Source: Sphingomonadales bacterium (lineage in GTDB: Bacteria > Pseudomonadota > Alphaproteobacteria > Sphingomonadales > Sphingomonadaceae). Taken from it: 6,981 nucleotides of DNA. The stretch lies in NCBI GenBank assembly GCA_024636595.1, contig JAGXGT010000133.1:1-6981 (forward strand), written 5' to 3'. The translations under genes and the position numbers were made by a program. Position 1 is the stretch's first letter, and each line of letters opens with the position of its first letter. This document shows positions 5,627 to 6,981 of this stretch, piece by piece. The notes under the pieces are model-generated. The model searched no databases. It saw only the letters and a program-made list of their open reading frames with translations, and had not been told where the DNA came from.

Positions 5627-6810
5627 AAATCCACTACGTCGACCAAATCCCCTGGAGCGTGTGCGGGTGCACTGGCTGCCAAATGAAGCAGTACGTCCGC
5701 ATCCGCCAAGCTATGCTGGGCACCTGAGTCCTGATTAGACAGCGGCGAGATTTTCCCATCATTCAGCCGCGCCCGGACAAACGTCTCTCTCGGCCCCCCA
5801 CTGTCCAATCCTGTGCCGAGCGGCAGTTTGCGCCAGTGCAGCGCTTTGAGTGGGTCACCACCGGCAAGCCCGGTAAGGAGCGGAGCTAACAACAGGCGCG
5901 CCGTTACCATGGCTGATGTTGGATTTCCTGGCAGGCCCATGACCAAGCATCCCTGAGCCCGGCCTAGCCAGACCGGTTTGCCCGGTTTGATCGCGACCTT
6001 TTCGAACAGCAACTCCAATCCTGCCGGTTCAAACATGCGCTTGGCAAAATCTCGCTCACCAACCGAGGCACCGCCGGTGACGATAACTAGATCGGCCGAT
6101 CGCACAGCGGCGATTGCAGCACCTTCCATTTTTTCAAGCGAATCCGGTAGTCTCTGGCTGGCGATCAACGTCGCTCCCCAATTTCGGGCCAGGGCATTGA
6201 TGCCGACTGACAGGCTATCTGGAATCGAACCTGCAGTCGTGCGGGCCGTGCCGGGCGGCGCTAGCTCGTCGCCAGTGGACAGCAGATGCACGCGGGGCTG
6301 CCGCCAACAGATGAGCCGGCCATTATCCCCTCCAGCCGCTGCAATCAGCGCACGTGGATCAAGTATTCGTCCAGCCGCGAGCAGTTGATCACCGTCAGCA
6401 AAGTCGCAAGCGCGCTCGCGGACATGGCGCGCTTCGGACAGAGGGGCCTCAAAGACAGCGGTTGTCGCAGCCCGTTTAACGACCTTCTGCACAATCACGC
6501 GATCAGCCCCTTCGGGCAATGGTGCGCCGGTGAAGATGCGTGCGCACTCTCTCGGCGCAATGGCTCCGCGATCTGCCGTACCGGCGAAGTTTTCGCGCGC
6601 TACAGGAAGGCTTGCCGGGAGCAAGGCAAGATCGGCTTCGCGAACTGCATAGCCATCCATTGCCGAAACCGCCCGATCAGGGGCGCTGATCCGGGCGATT
6701 ACGGGTTCAGCCAAGCGGCGACCATCGGCCGCCACTAGGTCAACTTGTTCCTTGCCAAGTGGTCGCGCAACGGCGGCGACTATCGCGGAGGCTTCGCTGA
6801 ACGAAATCAC
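5623..6810 (-). CDS. moeA: Molybdopterin molybdenumtransferase (MoeA)
   Basis: MoeA inserts molybdate into adenylylated molybdopterin to give active Mo-molybdopterin, the step before MobA. At 395 residues the length is usual. Motifs in order, counted from the GTG start: SAMDGYAV (49-56), FTGAPLPEGADRVIVQ (93-108), LLSTGDELAPPG (176-187), VIVTGGASVGERDF (242-255), VAIKPGKPV (272-280) and MGLPGNPTSAMV (291-302). A C-terminal beta domain ends in GDLVDVVDF. All catalytic-core signatures look intact. The frame stays open to another GTG at 6855, but 6810 is preferred for two reasons: VISFSEA matches the usual MoeA N-terminus, and GTG at 6810-6808 overlaps the moaB stop as GTGA. The gene is therefore coupled to moaB in a Moco operon, and it converges on mobA. 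Confidence 0.93.
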   Translation of the reverse strand: MISFSEASAIVAAVARPLGKEQVDLVAADGRRLAEPVIARISAPDRAVSAMDGYAVREADLALLPASLPVARENFAGTADRGAIAPRECARIFTGAPLPEGADRVIVQKVVKRAATTAVFEAPLSEARHVRERACDFADGDQLLAAGRILDPRALIAAAGGDNGRLICWRQPRVHLLSTGDELAPPGTARTTAGSIPDSLSVGINALARNWGATLIASQRLPDSLEKMEGAAIAAVRSADLVIVTGGASVGERDFAKRMFEPAGLELLFEKVAIKPGKPVWLGRAQGCLVMGLPGNPTSAMVTARLLLAPLLTGLAGGDPLKALHWRKLPLGTGLDSGGPRETFVRARLNDGKISPLSNQDSGAQHSLADADVLLHLAASAPAHAPGDLVDVVDF

Positions 6811-6981
6811 GCGCAGACATGCCTGAGACGGGGTATTTGACCGGCAAGCGAGCACGGTTTGCAGCGGCTATCCAATTCATCTCGCAGAATTTCAGTCCAA
6901 CCGTCGCGGCATGCCTCGGTTGAGCCCGGAAGAGAAAAAATGAATGTGTCCTCGATCTGGCCGGCAAGCGCGCGTGATTGC
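6807..6981 (-). CDS. moaB: Molybdenum cofactor biosynthesis protein MoaB/MogA family, C-terminal part (partial)
   Basis: A reading frame entering from the right edge gives 57 residues up to TGA at 6809-6807. It holds the conserved C-terminal MoaB signature: FIFSLPGSTEACRDGW, then an LRDELDSRCKPCSL stretch, ending IPRLRHVCA. In the family this is typically LPGSPGACR followed by an LD-x-R-x-x-PC segment. MoaB/MogA-type proteins adenylylate molybdopterin, producing the substrate used by MoeA, so pairing with moeA by a GTGA overlap fits the pathway. The N-terminal two thirds lie outside the window. The family is clear; the split between MoaB and MogA rests on the PGS/ACR tail and is less certain. 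Confidence 0.85.
   Translation of the reverse strand, partial: QSRALAGQIEDTFIFSLPGSTEACRDGWTEILRDELDSRCKPCSLAGQIPRLRHVCA

Noticed and set aside
5978..6738. Two plus-strand open frames (136 and 150 codons) opposite moeA
   Set aside because: They lie entirely antisense to a well-conserved moeA, with low-complexity translations and no family features.
6839..6970. Near-direct repeat CCGGCAAGCG at 6841-6850 and 6961-6970, 120 bases apart
   Set aside because: Both copies lie inside the moaB frame and encode LAGQI-like residues in reverse complement. There are only two copies of 10 bases with no further repeat unit, so this is best seen as coincidence of coding sequence rather than an attachment site or array.

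Overview
The window is a chromosomal segment from a moderately GC-rich Gram-negative bacterium. It is most likely an alphaproteobacterium, and plausibly a sphingomonad. That placement rests on the alginate-export-like porin, the MGGxKP form of MobA and the C-X2-C-X7-C form of the Fnr-type regulator. It is family recognition from memory, not a database result. The segment belongs to a nitrate-respiration locus: the end of a respiratory nitrate reductase operon, an oxygen/redox-type regulator of the CRP/FNR family, and genes for the molybdenum cofactor (Moco) that the reductase needs.

Region 1 to 2301 (+): the tail of a probable narJ, complete narI (cytochrome b subunit with all four heme histidines), a cytoplasmic parvulin-type peptidyl-prolyl isomerase, and two small unrecognised genes. 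Every junction is a 4-base ATGA stop/start overlap, so the run reads as one translationally coupled operon that extends past narI. The last gene overlaps a converging GNAT-like gene (2290-2766, -) by 12 bases.

Region 2767 to 2890: the divergent promoter region between the GNAT-like gene and the Fnr-type regulator (2891-3628, +). It contains a well-formed FNR-type site, TTGAG-N4-ATCAT. Its position suits activation of the GNAT-like gene better than activation of the regulator gene. The regulator has the N-terminal cysteine cluster and an FNR-type recognition helix (E-x-x-S-R), but the usual central fourth cysteine position is Phe.

Region 3629 to 4868: a hairpin between the converging regulator and porin genes, then an outer-membrane beta-barrel porin with a signal peptide (-). 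Region 4869 to 5011 is another divergent intergenic stretch with a weaker FNR-like palindrome.

Region 5012 to 6981: mobA (+), which forms the MGD form of Moco, converges on moeA (-). moeA follows moaB (-, cut by the window edge) with a GTGA overlap that fixes the moeA start. Together the genes would supply cofactor insertion and maturation, the membrane quinol-oxidising subunit, and oxygen-dependent control for anaerobic nitrate reduction. No RNA gene, CRISPR array, insertion sequence or clear mobile element was seen.
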